Shown: positions 6,554 to 14,451 of the stretch, piece by piece
Layout: the number at the start of each line of letters is the position of its first letter
Position numbering within the stretch: the first letter of the stretch is position 1
Program-made: the position numbers and the translations under genes
Source: an uncultured Collinsella sp.
GTDB lineage: Bacteria > Actinomycetota > Coriobacteriia > Coriobacteriales > Coriobacteriaceae
Assembly: GCA_902492545.1 (NCBI GenBank)
Contig: CABULX010000008.1
Coordinates: 1-29,375, forward strand
Length of the DNA stretch: 29,375 bases
Reading direction: 5' to 3'
Notes under the pieces: generated by a model
The model's input: the letters and a program-made list of their open reading frames with translations, nothing else
What the model was told of the DNA's origin: nothing
Databases searched by the model: none

Positions 6554-9295
6554 TTACTCGTCGAGGAGATCCTCTGGCATGTCGTTGCCGTCGCCTAGGT
6601 CGACTGGGGTCTCTTCGGTGTCGGCTGCGGCCTCGGCGCCCTCGCCTTCGGGTTTTTCCTTGGCTGCCGTCATACGGGCGACAGCGCAGATGCGGTCGTT
6701 GTCGTCGACGGTCATCATCTTGACGCCCTGGGTGGCACGGCCAGTCTGGCTGATCTCGTCGGTCTTGACGCGAATGACCGTCGCGCCCTCCGTCACGATG
6801 AATAGCTCGTGCTGCGGGCCCACCGTCTTCATGGCCGCGAGGTTACCCTTACGCTCGGTCATTTGGATGGTGTAGACGCCCTGGCCGCCGCGATTCTGCT
6901 CCGGGTAGTCCGCAACCGGTGTGCGCTTGCCGTAGCCGCGCTCGGTGATGACGAACAGATCGCCGTTGCCGTTAGTGACTTCCATGCCCAGAACGCTCAC
7001 GCCGTCCTTCATGCCGATACCGCGAACGCCGCTGGTGTCGCGGCCGGTAGCGCGCACCTGCTCCTCGGAGAACATGATCGCCTTGCCCGCGGTGGTGGCT
7101 AGGATAATCTTGTCGCCCTCGCGCACGCGGCGCACGTTCAGCAGCGCGTCGTCGTCACGCAGGTTGATAGCGATCAGGCCGTCGCGACGGCTGCGATCAT
7201 ATGCGCTCATCACGGTCTTCTTGACCATGCCGCTCTTGGTGGCAAACATCAGGTACTCGTCGGCCGGGAACTCGCGGCAGCTGATGACGCTCGCGATCTT
7301 CTCGCCCTCCTCGAAGGGCAGCAGGTTGACGATCGCGGTACCGCGTGCCTGGCGCGTACCTACCGGCAGCTCGTGCACCTTCAGGCGATAGACCTTGCCC
7401 TTGCTCGAGAAGAACAGCACGTACTCGTGCGTGGACGCGATGAACATCTCGTCGATGACGTCGTCCTCTTTGAGGTTGACGCCCGACACGCCCTTGCCGC
7501 CGCGCTTCTGGGCGCGGTAGGCGGCCACCGGGATACGCTTAACGTAGCCGGTGTGGGTGATGGTCACGACCATGTCCTCGTCGGCGATGAGGTCCTCGAC
7601 ATCCAGGTCCTTCTCAACCTGGCTGATTTCGGTACGGCGCTTGTCGCCAAACTTCTTGGAGATCTCGCGCATCTCTTCCTTGATGACGCCCAGAATCTTC
7701 TCCTCGTGCGCCAGCAGTTCCTCGTAGTAGGCGATGGCGCGGCGCAGGCCGTCCAACTCTTCTTGGATCTTGTCGCGCTCCAGGCCGGTCAGGCGGCGCA
7801 GCTTCATCTCGAGGATGGCCGTGGTCTGCTCGGGCGTAAAGCCAAAGCGTTCGATCAGTCGGCTGCTGGCCTCGGAGTCGGTCTGCGAGGAGCGGATGAT
7901 GCTGATGACCTCGTCGATATGGTCAAGGGCCATCAGGTAGCCCTCGAGGATATGCGCGCGGGCCTGGGCCTTCTTAAGGTCGAAGCGGGTGCGGCGGGTG
8001 ACGACGTCGACCTGGTGGTCGATGTAGTGCTGCAGCATCTCGCGCAGGCTCAGGCATTTGGGAACGCCGTTGACGAGTGCCAGGTTGTTGGCGCCAAAGG
8101 TCGTCTGCAGCGAGGTGTACTTATACAGGTTGTTGAGCACGACCTGCGGAATGACGCCCTTCTTGAGCTCGATGACCAGACGGATGCCCTTCTGGTTGGA
8201 CTCATCGCGCATATCCGAGATGCCCTCAATGCGCTTGTCGTTGACGAGTTGGGCGATCTTCTCCTGCAGGGTGCCCTTGTTGACCATGTAGGGAATCTCG
8301 GTAAAGACCAGGCGGCTGCGGCCGGTCTTGGTGGACTCCACATGTGCCTTGGCACGCACGGTAATGGAGCCGCGGCCGGTCTCGTAGCTCTGCTTAATGC
8401 CGGCGCTGCCCATGATGATGGCGCCGGTGGGGAAGTCCGGACCGGGCATGATCTGCATGAGCTCGTCGACGGTGGCGTCGGGGTTGTCGATCAGGTAGCA
8501 GGTGGCCTCGATCGCCTCGGTGAGGTTATGCGGGGCGATGTTGGTGGCCATGCCGACGGCGATGCCCTGGCTGCCGTTGACCAGCAGGTTGGGGAAGCGC
8601 GCAGGCAGTGCCACGGGCTCGGCGAGCGATTCGTCGTAGTTGGGCTGCCAGTCGACGGTATCCTTCTGCAAGTCACGCAGCAGTTCCATGGCGGGCTTGG
8701 CCAGGCGGCTCTCGGTGTAACGCATGGCCGCCGCGCCGTCGCCATCGATGTTGCCGAAGTTGCCGTGACCGTCGATGAGCGGCGTGCGCATGGAGAACCA
8801 CTGCGCCAGGCGGACCATGGCCTCGTAGACCGCAGAGTCACCGTGCGGGTGGTACTTACCGATAACTTCGCCGACCGTCCAGGCCGACTTTTTGTGTGGG
8901 CGGTTGGGGTAGATGCCGCTCTCGTTCATCGCGTACAGGATGCGGCGGTGTACCGGCTTTAAGCCGTCGCGCACGTCCGGCAGGGCACGCGCTGTGATAA
9001 CCGACATCGAATACTCGATGAACGACTGCTTCATCTCGCGACCGAACTCCGAAATCTGGAGCTGGCCGCCGTTGATGTCCTCGCCGGCCGAGGCGCCACG
9101 ATCGACTTCGCCAAAGCTCTCCTCGAGCTCACCGTCGTCGTCCTCTTCCTCATCATCATCGGCATCGGGGTTATAGGCGTCCGGATCGCCGTCCTCGCCC
9201 TGCTCAGCACGGGCAAGCAGGCGCTTCAGATCATCGGGCATACCGGCATCGCCGGCCTCGTCCATACCCTCGTTATTGTTGATATCGTCTGCCAC
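6554..9295 (-). CDS. gyrA: DNA gyrase subunit A, with long acidic N-terminal extension
   Basis: The 913-residue breakage-reunion subunit of gyrase. The catalytic tyrosine is Y193 (AAMRYTES, equivalent to E. coli Y122). The quinolone region HPHGDSAVYEAM has S154 and E158 at the positions of E. coli S83 and D87, so the serine linked to sensitivity is intact and Glu replaces Asp. The GyrA box QKRGGKG lies near residue 630, followed by the six-bladed C-terminal wrapping domain and an acidic tail (ETPVDLGDGNDMPEDLLDE). Unusually, about 80 residues precede the conserved core, including ADDDEEEDDDGELEE at 45-59. The GTG start is supported by GAGGAGG 5 bases upstream, right at the gyrB stop, so the extension is translated. 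It lies 11 bases after gyrB in one operon with its own terminator. Confidence 0.97.
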   Translation of the reverse strand: MADDINNNEGMDEAGDAGMPDDLKRLLARAEQGEDGDPDAYNPDADDDEEEDDDGELEESFGEVDRGASAGEDINGGQLQISEFGREMKQSFIEYSMSVITARALPDVRDGLKPVHRRILYAMNESGIYPNRPHKKSAWTVGEVIGKYHPHGDSAVYEAMVRLAQWFSMRTPLIDGHGNFGNIDGDGAAAMRYTESRLAKPAMELLRDLQKDTVDWQPNYDESLAEPVALPARFPNLLVNGSQGIAVGMATNIAPHNLTEAIEATCYLIDNPDATVDELMQIMPGPDFPTGAIIMGSAGIKQSYETGRGSITVRAKAHVESTKTGRSRLVFTEIPYMVNKGTLQEKIAQLVNDKRIEGISDMRDESNQKGIRLVIELKKGVIPQVVLNNLYKYTSLQTTFGANNLALVNGVPKCLSLREMLQHYIDHQVDVVTRRTRFDLKKAQARAHILEGYLMALDHIDEVISIIRSSQTDSEASSRLIERFGFTPEQTTAILEMKLRRLTGLERDKIQEELDGLRRAIAYYEELLAHEEKILGVIKEEMREISKKFGDKRRTEISQVEKDLDVEDLIADEDMVVTITHTGYVKRIPVAAYRAQKRGGKGVSGVNLKEDDVIDEMFIASTHEYVLFFSSKGKVYRLKVHELPVGTRQARGTAIVNLLPFEEGEKIASVISCREFPADEYLMFATKSGMVKKTVMSAYDRSRRDGLIAINLRDDDALLNVRRVREGDKIILATTAGKAIMFSEEQVRATGRDTSGVRGIGMKDGVSVLGMEVTNGNGDLFVITERGYGKRTPVADYPEQNRGGQGVYTIQMTERKGNLAAMKTVGPQHELFIVTEGATVIRVKTDEISQTGRATQGVKMMTVDDNDRICAVARMTAAKEKPEGEGAEAAADTEETPVDLGDGNDMPEDLLDE

Positions 9296-9306
9296 GTTAC
9301 CTCCTC

Positions 9307-11337
9307 TTAAGCGTCAAGGAATCGTGCATCATGTGCATGCTTCTCGATGTACTCGCGGCGATAGCCGACCTCGGAACCCATCAGCTCGCGCACGGCGCGG
9401 TCCGCCACCACGGCGTCCTCGATCGACACACGCTGCAGAATGCGGGTCTTTGGGTCCATCGTCGTCGAGGCAAGCTGTTTGGGGTCCATCTCGCCCAGGC
9501 CCTTGTAGCGCTGGACGGTATAGCCCTTGCGCTTTTTGGTGATCTTGCCGTCCTTGGCCTTGCCGTCCTCGTCGTTATCGTCGGGGTTCAGGCCCAGACT
9601 CTGGATGGTGTCGCGCAGGATCTCGTCTTCGGGCTGGCGGCCGTTGGGATACACGTAGTGAATCTTGTTGCGCACCTTAATGCCAAAGATGGGCGGGCAG
9701 GCAACATAGACGTAGCCGGCATCGATCAGCGGACGCATGTACTTGTAGAAGAACGTCAGTAGCAGGATGCGGATATGCGCACCGTCGACGTCTGCATCGG
9801 TCATGATGATGATCTTGTGGTAGCGCGCCTTGGTGATATCGAAGTCGCCGCCGTCGCCGGCACTCGTCGTGACGCCGCAACCGATCGCGGTAATCAGCGA
9901 CTGGATGGTGTCACTCGAGAACGCGCGATGGTCACCAACGCGTTCGACGTTCAAAATCTTGCCGCGCAGGGGCAAAATCGCCTGGATGTCTCGGCGACGG
10001 CCGTCCTTGGCCGAACCGCCTGCCGAGTCGCCCTCTACGATGAAGAGCTCGGTCAGCTCGGCATCGCGCACCGAGCAGTCGGCGAGCTTACCGGGCAGGG
10101 ACGCCGTCTCGAGCAGGCTCTTGCGGCGGGTCGCCTCGCGCGCCTTGCGGGCGGCATTGCGCGCCTTGCAGGCCTGTTGCGCCTTCTTGACGATCTCGCG
10201 AGCGGGCTTGGGATGCTCCTCGAGGTAATCGGCAAGGCCGTCGGTCACAATCTTGAGTGTGAGCGCGCGCATATAGGAGCTGCCGAGCTTGGCCTTGGTC
10301 TGGCCCTCAAACTGCGGATCGGGCAGCTTGACCGAGATAACGGCCGAAAGGCCCTCGCGCACATCGTCGCCGGTCAGGTTGGCGTCTTTTTCCTTGAGCA
10401 GGTTCTGCTTGCGCGCGTAATCGTTGATCACGCGGGTGAGCGCGGTGCGGAAGCCCTCAAGGTGCATGCCACCCTCGGGGGTGTAGATGTCGTTGGCAAA
10501 CGACATGACGTTCTCGCCGTAACCGCTATTCCACTGCAGAGAAACCTCGACCTCGCCCATCTTGGTCACAGGCGCGTCCGGGTCCGATTTGCCCTCGATG
10601 TAGATGGGCTCCTTAAAGGCCTCGGGGACGTCCTTGCCCTCGTTGAGGAACTTGACGAAGTCGATGATGCCGCCCTCGTAGCAAAACTCCTCCACGTGGG
10701 GAGTCGCCTCGCGCTCGTCGGTCAGCACGATTTTGAGGTTCTTATTGAGGAACGCCGTCTCCTGCAGACGGTTGTGCAGCGTATCGAAATCGTAGATGCA
10801 GGTCTCGAAGATCTCGTCGTCGGGCCAGAAGGTGACGGTGGTGCCCGTCGAATCCGAGGTGCCCACGACCTCCATCTTCTTGACGGTCTTGCCGCGCGAG
10901 AACTCCATCTCGTAGGTGTTGCCGTCGCGACGAACCTGAACGACCACGCGCTTGGACAGTGCGTTGACGACGGAGATGCCAACGCCGTGCAGGCCGCCCG
11001 AGACCTTATAGGCCGAGTTATCGAACTTACCGCCGGCGTGCAAGATCGTCATGACGACCTCGAGCGTCGGGATCTTTTTAACAGGGTGCTCGTCGACGGG
11101 GATGCCGCGCCCGTTGTCGACGACCGTGATGGAGTTGTCGGCGTGGACCGTCACCTGGATCTCGGTGCAGAAACCGGCCATGGCCTCGTCGACGGAGTTG
11201 TCAACGATCTCCCACACCAGGTGATGCAGACCGCTGGCGCTCGTCGAGCCGATATACATGCCCGGGCGCTTACGAACGGCCTCGAGACCTTCGAGAATCT
11301 TAATCTCGCCGCCATCGTAATCGTTTTCGTTTGCCAC
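9307..11337 (-). CDS. gyrB: DNA gyrase subunit B
   Basis: A 676-residue ATPase subunit. The GHKL ATPase domain shows EIVDNSVDEA at 43-52, DNGRGIP at 74-80 and GGLHGVGISVVNALS at 114-128. The transducer follows, then the TOPRIM domain with EGDSAGGSAK at 435-444, PLRGKILNVE at 456-465 and metal-binding DADVDGAH at 514-521. The C-terminal QRYKGLGEMDPKQL at 609-622 contacts GyrA. It is a short actinobacterial/Gram-positive type without the E. coli insertion. The GTG at 11337 is preferred: GGAGG ends 4 bases upstream and the product begins VANENDYDGG; an in-frame TTG six codons earlier lies before that site. The terminator at 11391-11416 separates it from the recF operon, so gyrB-gyrA must have a promoter within about 55 bases. 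Confidence 0.97.
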   Translation of the reverse strand: MANENDYDGGEIKILEGLEAVRKRPGMYIGSTSASGLHHLVWEIVDNSVDEAMAGFCTEIQVTVHADNSITVVDNGRGIPVDEHPVKKIPTLEVVMTILHAGGKFDNSAYKVSGGLHGVGISVVNALSKRVVVQVRRDGNTYEMEFSRGKTVKKMEVVGTSDSTGTTVTFWPDDEIFETCIYDFDTLHNRLQETAFLNKNLKIVLTDEREATPHVEEFCYEGGIIDFVKFLNEGKDVPEAFKEPIYIEGKSDPDAPVTKMGEVEVSLQWNSGYGENVMSFANDIYTPEGGMHLEGFRTALTRVINDYARKQNLLKEKDANLTGDDVREGLSAVISVKLPDPQFEGQTKAKLGSSYMRALTLKIVTDGLADYLEEHPKPAREIVKKAQQACKARNAARKAREATRRKSLLETASLPGKLADCSVRDAELTELFIVEGDSAGGSAKDGRRRDIQAILPLRGKILNVERVGDHRAFSSDTIQSLITAIGCGVTTSAGDGGDFDITKARYHKIIIMTDADVDGAHIRILLLTFFYKYMRPLIDAGYVYVACPPIFGIKVRNKIHYVYPNGRQPEDEILRDTIQSLGLNPDDNDEDGKAKDGKITKKRKGYTVQRYKGLGEMDPKQLASTTMDPKTRILQRVSIEDAVVADRAVRELMGSEVGYRREYIEKHAHDARFLDA

Positions 11338-11390
11338 ACGTCCTCCTTCAGTCAAGAAAATGTGTACAGCCTTACTAGTTTATCGTAAAA

Positions 11391-11416
11391 AAATACCCTC
11401 GGGAACGAGGGTATTT
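11391..11416 (-). terminator. Terminator of the dnaA-dnaN-recF-dciA operon
   Basis: A perfect 11-bp stem AAATACCCTCG/CGAGGGTATTT with a 4-base loop (GGAA on the plus strand) is followed on the minus strand by TTTT continuing from the stem T run. It lies 26 bases after the DciA-like gene and upstream of gyrB. Confidence 0.9.
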
Positions 11417-11442
11417 GGCTCTACAAGGCCACCAGATGCGAT

Positions 11443-12006
11443 TTAAGGCTCTTTTTTGCTTTGCACGCCCTTGGCCCACTCGGCACTGGCTCTCATGGCA
11501 TTCTCGAGGGCCTCGCGCAGTTTTTGGTCTTCGATGGGCGCCACTTGGCGCTCAATCTCGGTGCGCTCGGCCTCACTTAGGTCGGCGTGCGGAGCCGGCG
11601 GGCGCTCGGTCGTCGCCGGACGCAGGCGCTCCTTGGCGGCGGGCGGCGTGTGACCGGGCGCGGTGGTTTTGAACACCAGGCCGTCCACATGCGCACCGGC
11701 GCGCTCCATGCGCGCGCGGATGATCTCGCGCAACAGCGTCATTTCCTGCGTCCACGAGGGCGAGTCGAGATATACCAGCAGCTCATTGGACTCGGGCAGG
11801 TAGCGCAGGCCCGTCACATGGCGCCCCTCGCGCGTGCCCGAGCACACCGCATTCCAGGCGCGATAGACCGCACGAGATTCCTCTGCAGCCTCCATCTGCA
11901 CGCGGCGCTCAGGCGTCGCGGCCGCCAGGATGCGCTGACGCTCTGCGTTCAAAAATCCACTGAAGGCGACCGTTTCGCTCTCGCGCTCGTAATTAGCACG
12001 TCTCAC
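11443..12006 (-). CDS. DciA-like (DUF721) replicative helicase loader candidate
   Basis: A 187-residue protein with the DUF721/DciA fold over roughly residues 40-115: AVYRAWNAVCSG, then the signature LLVYLDSPSWTQEMTLLREIIRARM. DciA proteins load or assist the replicative helicase DnaB in bacteria that lack DnaC/DnaI-type loaders, and actinobacteria commonly carry the gene next to recF. The C-terminal 70 residues are charged and probably disordered (PPAAKERLRPATTERPP). The GTG start overlaps the recF stop by 14 bases, indicating translational coupling. It closes the dnaA operon. Placement and motif make the family confident; the loader function is inferred from relatives. Confidence 0.85.
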   Translation of the reverse strand: MRRANYERESETVAFSGFLNAERQRILAAATPERRVQMEAAEESRAVYRAWNAVCSGTREGRHVTGLRYLPESNELLVYLDSPSWTQEMTLLREIIRARMERAGAHVDGLVFKTTAPGHTPPAAKERLRPATTERPPAPHADLSEAERTEIERQVAPIEDQKLREALENAMRASAEWAKGVQSKKEP

Positions 12007-13099
12007 CCATGCTCACCACCTTGGCTCGATCAAGCAGGTCATCGGTAAAATACCCCAGGTTGGTCGTGGTTATGACCGTCTGGATATCATCGCCGATCAG
12101 CCGCAGAAAAGCGCCGCGACGCTCGCCGTCGAGCTCGCTCATCACGTCGTCCAAAAGCAGCAGTGGGGCGGTGCCCAGGACATCGCGAGCCACGGCCACC
12201 TCCGCCACCTTCCAGGCCAAAACCAACGTCCGCTGCTGACCTTGGCTGGCAAATGAACGGGCGGATCGACCCGCCACGGCAAACTCAATCTCATCGCGAT
12301 GCGGTCCCACCAACGTCACGCCGCGGCGAATTTCCTCGTCGGCGTGCTCATCAAGGGCAGCCAGCATGCGCTCGTACGCCCAGTCCTTCAGCTCTTCGCG
12401 ATCCTCGACCTGGGGCAAATCCCCCAGCGTGGACGTATAGGTCACGTTGGCGGCCTCGCCGGACGCCACTTGCCCGTAGGCAGTGTGCACATGGCCCGCC
12501 AGCCGGTCGAGCAGGGCCAACCGGTGCACGAGCAGGGCCGAGCCCGCGCGGGCAATCGAATCGTTCCACGCGCCGAGCATCTCGCGGCAGCACCAGGCCT
12601 CCTTGAGCAAGGCGTTACGCTGGGTCACGCAGCGCCCATAGGTGCTCGCAAGATCGGCATAGCGTGCGCTCAGTTGCATGCCAAAGTCATCGAGGGCGGC
12701 ACGGCGCACACTGGCGCCTCGCTTAACCATGTCCAGATGGTCGGGGCAAAACAGCACGCTCGGCAGGACCCCGCGCACACCGGCGGCAGAGCATCTCTTG
12801 CCGTTGCGGCTAAACGAGCGCTTACCGTCCTCCGCGCTCAATCCCATATCAAGCACGCGGCCGTCGCCCTCGAGCCTCAGCTCAACCTTGCACGAGTCCG
12901 CGCCGTCATGGACGAGCTCGGCGGCGGTCGGATGCCTAAACGAGGCGCCGCTCGTCAGCAGCTGCAGCGCCTCTATGAGATTGGTCTTTCCCGCCGCGTT
13001 GGGTCCCGCAAGTATCGTCACGCCCTCGTCCAGGGCAAGGCGATAGCTATCGAAGCTGCGGTAGTGCGCGACGGAAAGATCGCGGGCGAACATGGTCAT
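11993..13099 (-). CDS. recF: DNA replication and repair protein RecF
   Basis: A 368-residue SMC-like ATPase of normal RecF length. The N-terminus reads MTMFARDLSVAHYRSF, then Walker A GPNAAGKTN near residue 35; the ABC signature region is SFASQGQQRTL and Walker B is LLLLDDVMSELD near residue 315. RecF acts with RecO and RecR to load RecA at gaps on SSB-coated DNA. The frame remains open about 89 codons further upstream, but that part is an arginine/serine-rich shadow of dnaN. I place the start at ATG 13099, 10 bases after the dnaN stop; ATG 13093 is equally possible and neither has a strong Shine-Dalgarno, suggesting coupling to dnaN. Confidence 0.95.
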   Translation of the reverse strand: MTMFARDLSVAHYRSFDSYRLALDEGVTILAGPNAAGKTNLIEALQLLTSGASFRHPTAAELVHDGADSCKVELRLEGDGRVLDMGLSAEDGKRSFSRNGKRCSAAGVRGVLPSVLFCPDHLDMVKRGASVRRAALDDFGMQLSARYADLASTYGRCVTQRNALLKEAWCCREMLGAWNDSIARAGSALLVHRLALLDRLAGHVHTAYGQVASGEAANVTYTSTLGDLPQVEDREELKDWAYERMLAALDEHADEEIRRGVTLVGPHRDEIEFAVAGRSARSFASQGQQRTLVLAWKVAEVAVARDVLGTAPLLLLDDVMSELDGERRGAFLRLIGDDIQTVITTTNLGYFTDDLLDRAKVVSMGETC

Positions 13100-13109
13100 A
13101 GGGCAGTTG

Positions 13110-14213
13110 CTAGATGCGGACCGGCATGACCAGGTACAGGTAGTTGATCTTGTCGTAGGACTTGAAGATGCCCGCCTGCGAGTAGCTCTTGAGCTCCAGC
13201 GTGATCTCCTTCTCCTTGGACAGGGCATTGAGGCACCCGAAGATGTAGTGGTAGTTGAAGGCGATGGTGCCCGACTCGCCCTCGGCCTCGACATCGATCG
13301 TCTCCTGCGCAAGGTCCTGGTCATTGGAAATGGAGGACAGGCCCATCTGCCCGTTCTCGACATCGATCTCGAACTTGACGGCGGGGTTGGCGCTCGCGAT
13401 AACGGCCACGCGCTTGAGGGCGGCGTTAAAGGCGGCGACGTCGATCTTGACGCTCGTCACGCACGAATCGGGGATGAGCTGCTTGTAGTTGGGGTACACG
13501 CCCTCGATGCGGCGCGACACGTAGGTGGTGTTGCCGGCCTCAAAGACGACCTGGGTGTCGGTAGCCCCGATCATGATGGTCGCCTGGCTGGCCATGATGT
13601 TCAGCGCGTCGTTAAAGGCGTCGGCCGGAACGTTGAGTTCAAAGGAGCCCTCGAGGGTTGAGGTCTCGACCTGCGTATCGCACACGGCCAAGCGGAAGGA
13701 ATCGGTCGCCACCAGGCGCACGGTGTTGTTCTCGACCTTCATGTGCACGCCACCCAGGATGGGGCGGGCCTTGTCAGTCGAGGTGACGCGCCACACGCGG
13801 CCGACCATTTCGGACAAGATATCGGTCGGCAGTTCCACGGCGCTCTCGATGGCATAGGCCGGAAACTCGGGGAAGTCATTGGCATCGAGCGTGTTCAGGC
13901 GGAAAGAGCTCTTCTCACAACCAATCAGCACCTGGCGCTCGGACAGCTCAAAGGTGACCGGGGCATCGGGGAGGGTCTTGGTGATATTGGAGAGCATCTT
14001 ACAAGGGATAACCATCTCGCCCTCTTCTTCGACATGTGCCGCGATGCGATGACGGATCGAGATGGTGTAGTTAGAGGTCTGGAATTCCAAGATGCCGTCT
14101 TGCGCCTTGACGAGCACGCCCGACAGGATGGGAAGGGTGGATGCCGAAGCGACGCCCTTCATAACGACGCCGATGGCTTGTGTAAGCGAGCTCTGGCTGA
14201 CGGTGAACTTCAT
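13110..14213 (-). CDS. dnaN: DNA polymerase III sliding clamp (beta)
   Basis: The 367-residue beta clamp, normal length, with three similar domains. It begins MKFTVSQSSLTQAIGVVMK and ends INYLYLVMPVRI, the conserved clamp C-terminus near the hydrophobic cleft that binds polymerase and other partners. It encircles DNA as a dimer and gives the replicase processivity. The ATG is preceded by GAAAGG with a 9-base spacer. The 238-base gap to dnaA carries the predicted unwinding region, so part of its expression may depend on DnaA binding there. recF follows after 10 bases. Confidence 0.97.
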   Translation of the reverse strand: MKFTVSQSSLTQAIGVVMKGVASASTLPILSGVLVKAQDGILEFQTSNYTISIRHRIAAHVEEEGEMVIPCKMLSNITKTLPDAPVTFELSERQVLIGCEKSSFRLNTLDANDFPEFPAYAIESAVELPTDILSEMVGRVWRVTSTDKARPILGGVHMKVENNTVRLVATDSFRLAVCDTQVETSTLEGSFELNVPADAFNDALNIMASQATIMIGATDTQVVFEAGNTTYVSRRIEGVYPNYKQLIPDSCVTSVKIDVAAFNAALKRVAVIASANPAVKFEIDVENGQMGLSSISNDQDLAQETIDVEAEGESGTIAFNYHYIFGCLNALSKEKEITLELKSYSQAGIFKSYDKINYLYLVMPVRI

Positions 14214-14245
14214 CTTTTAATACCTTTCTATAGATATAAATATCT

Positions 14246-14260
14246 TAATAATAGTAATAG
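14246..14260 (+). promoter_or_regulatory. DnaA-trio-like repeat
   Basis: TAA-TAA-TAG-TAA-TAG on the plus strand equals consecutive 3'-GAT/AAT-5' trios. A degenerate DnaA box (TGTTGATTA, 14273-14281) follows after a 12-base, more GC-rich spacer. This matches the known box - spacer - trio organisation. Confidence 0.6.
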
Positions 14261-14427
14261 CACTGACGAAACTGTTGATTACTCCCAAAGACGCAGGCCA
14301 GACCCAGAAAGAGAATCGACAGCAACCTGTGTGCAACAGGGGTGGTTTTCCACGTTCAAAACCTGCGCAAAACTTTTCATCACCGCGGGTTGGGTTTTAG
14401 ACACCTTATGCCCGTGGTTTCGACAAG

Positions 14428-14436
14428 TTTTCAACA
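14428..14436 (+). promoter_or_regulatory. DnaA box candidate TTTTCAACA
   Basis: This nonamer lies 16 bases from the dnaA stop codon and recurs exactly twice in the other origin interval (17629, 17682, reverse orientation). It differs from the E. coli box TTATCCACA at two positions. Related variants in the same interval are at 14346 and 14374. Confidence 0.55.
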
Positions 14437-14451
14437 GGTGTCTCTATTTCC

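Larger units (their letters stand above)
14214..14451. other. oriC: Probable oriC unwinding region, dnaA-dnaN interval
   Basis: The 238-base interval has an AT-rich core at about 14225-14262, including TAATAATAGTAATAG (14246-14260). Read 3' to 5' this is GAT-AAT-GAT-AAT-AAT, the DnaA-trio pattern that loads DnaA onto single strands in B. subtilis and others. Box-like nonamers lie nearby: TGTTGATTA (14273, reverse), TTTTCCACG (14346), TTTTCATCA (14374) and TTTTCAACA (14428). The layout dnaN - AT-rich trio - boxes - dnaA matches bacterial origins. Gene orientation also diverges around this region. The exact opening point is inferred. Confidence 0.72.

Noticed and set aside
7373..8962. Plus-strand open frame of about 529 codons opposite gyrA
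   Set aside because: Antisense to conserved gyrase sequence, with shadow-type composition.
9775..11388. Plus-strand open frame of about 537 codons opposite gyrB
   Set aside because: Antisense to gyrB; the gyrB motifs explain the coding signal.
13100..13363. N-terminal extension of recF by about 88 codons
   Set aside because: The added part is an R/S/T-rich off-frame reading of dnaN and lacks similarity to RecF.
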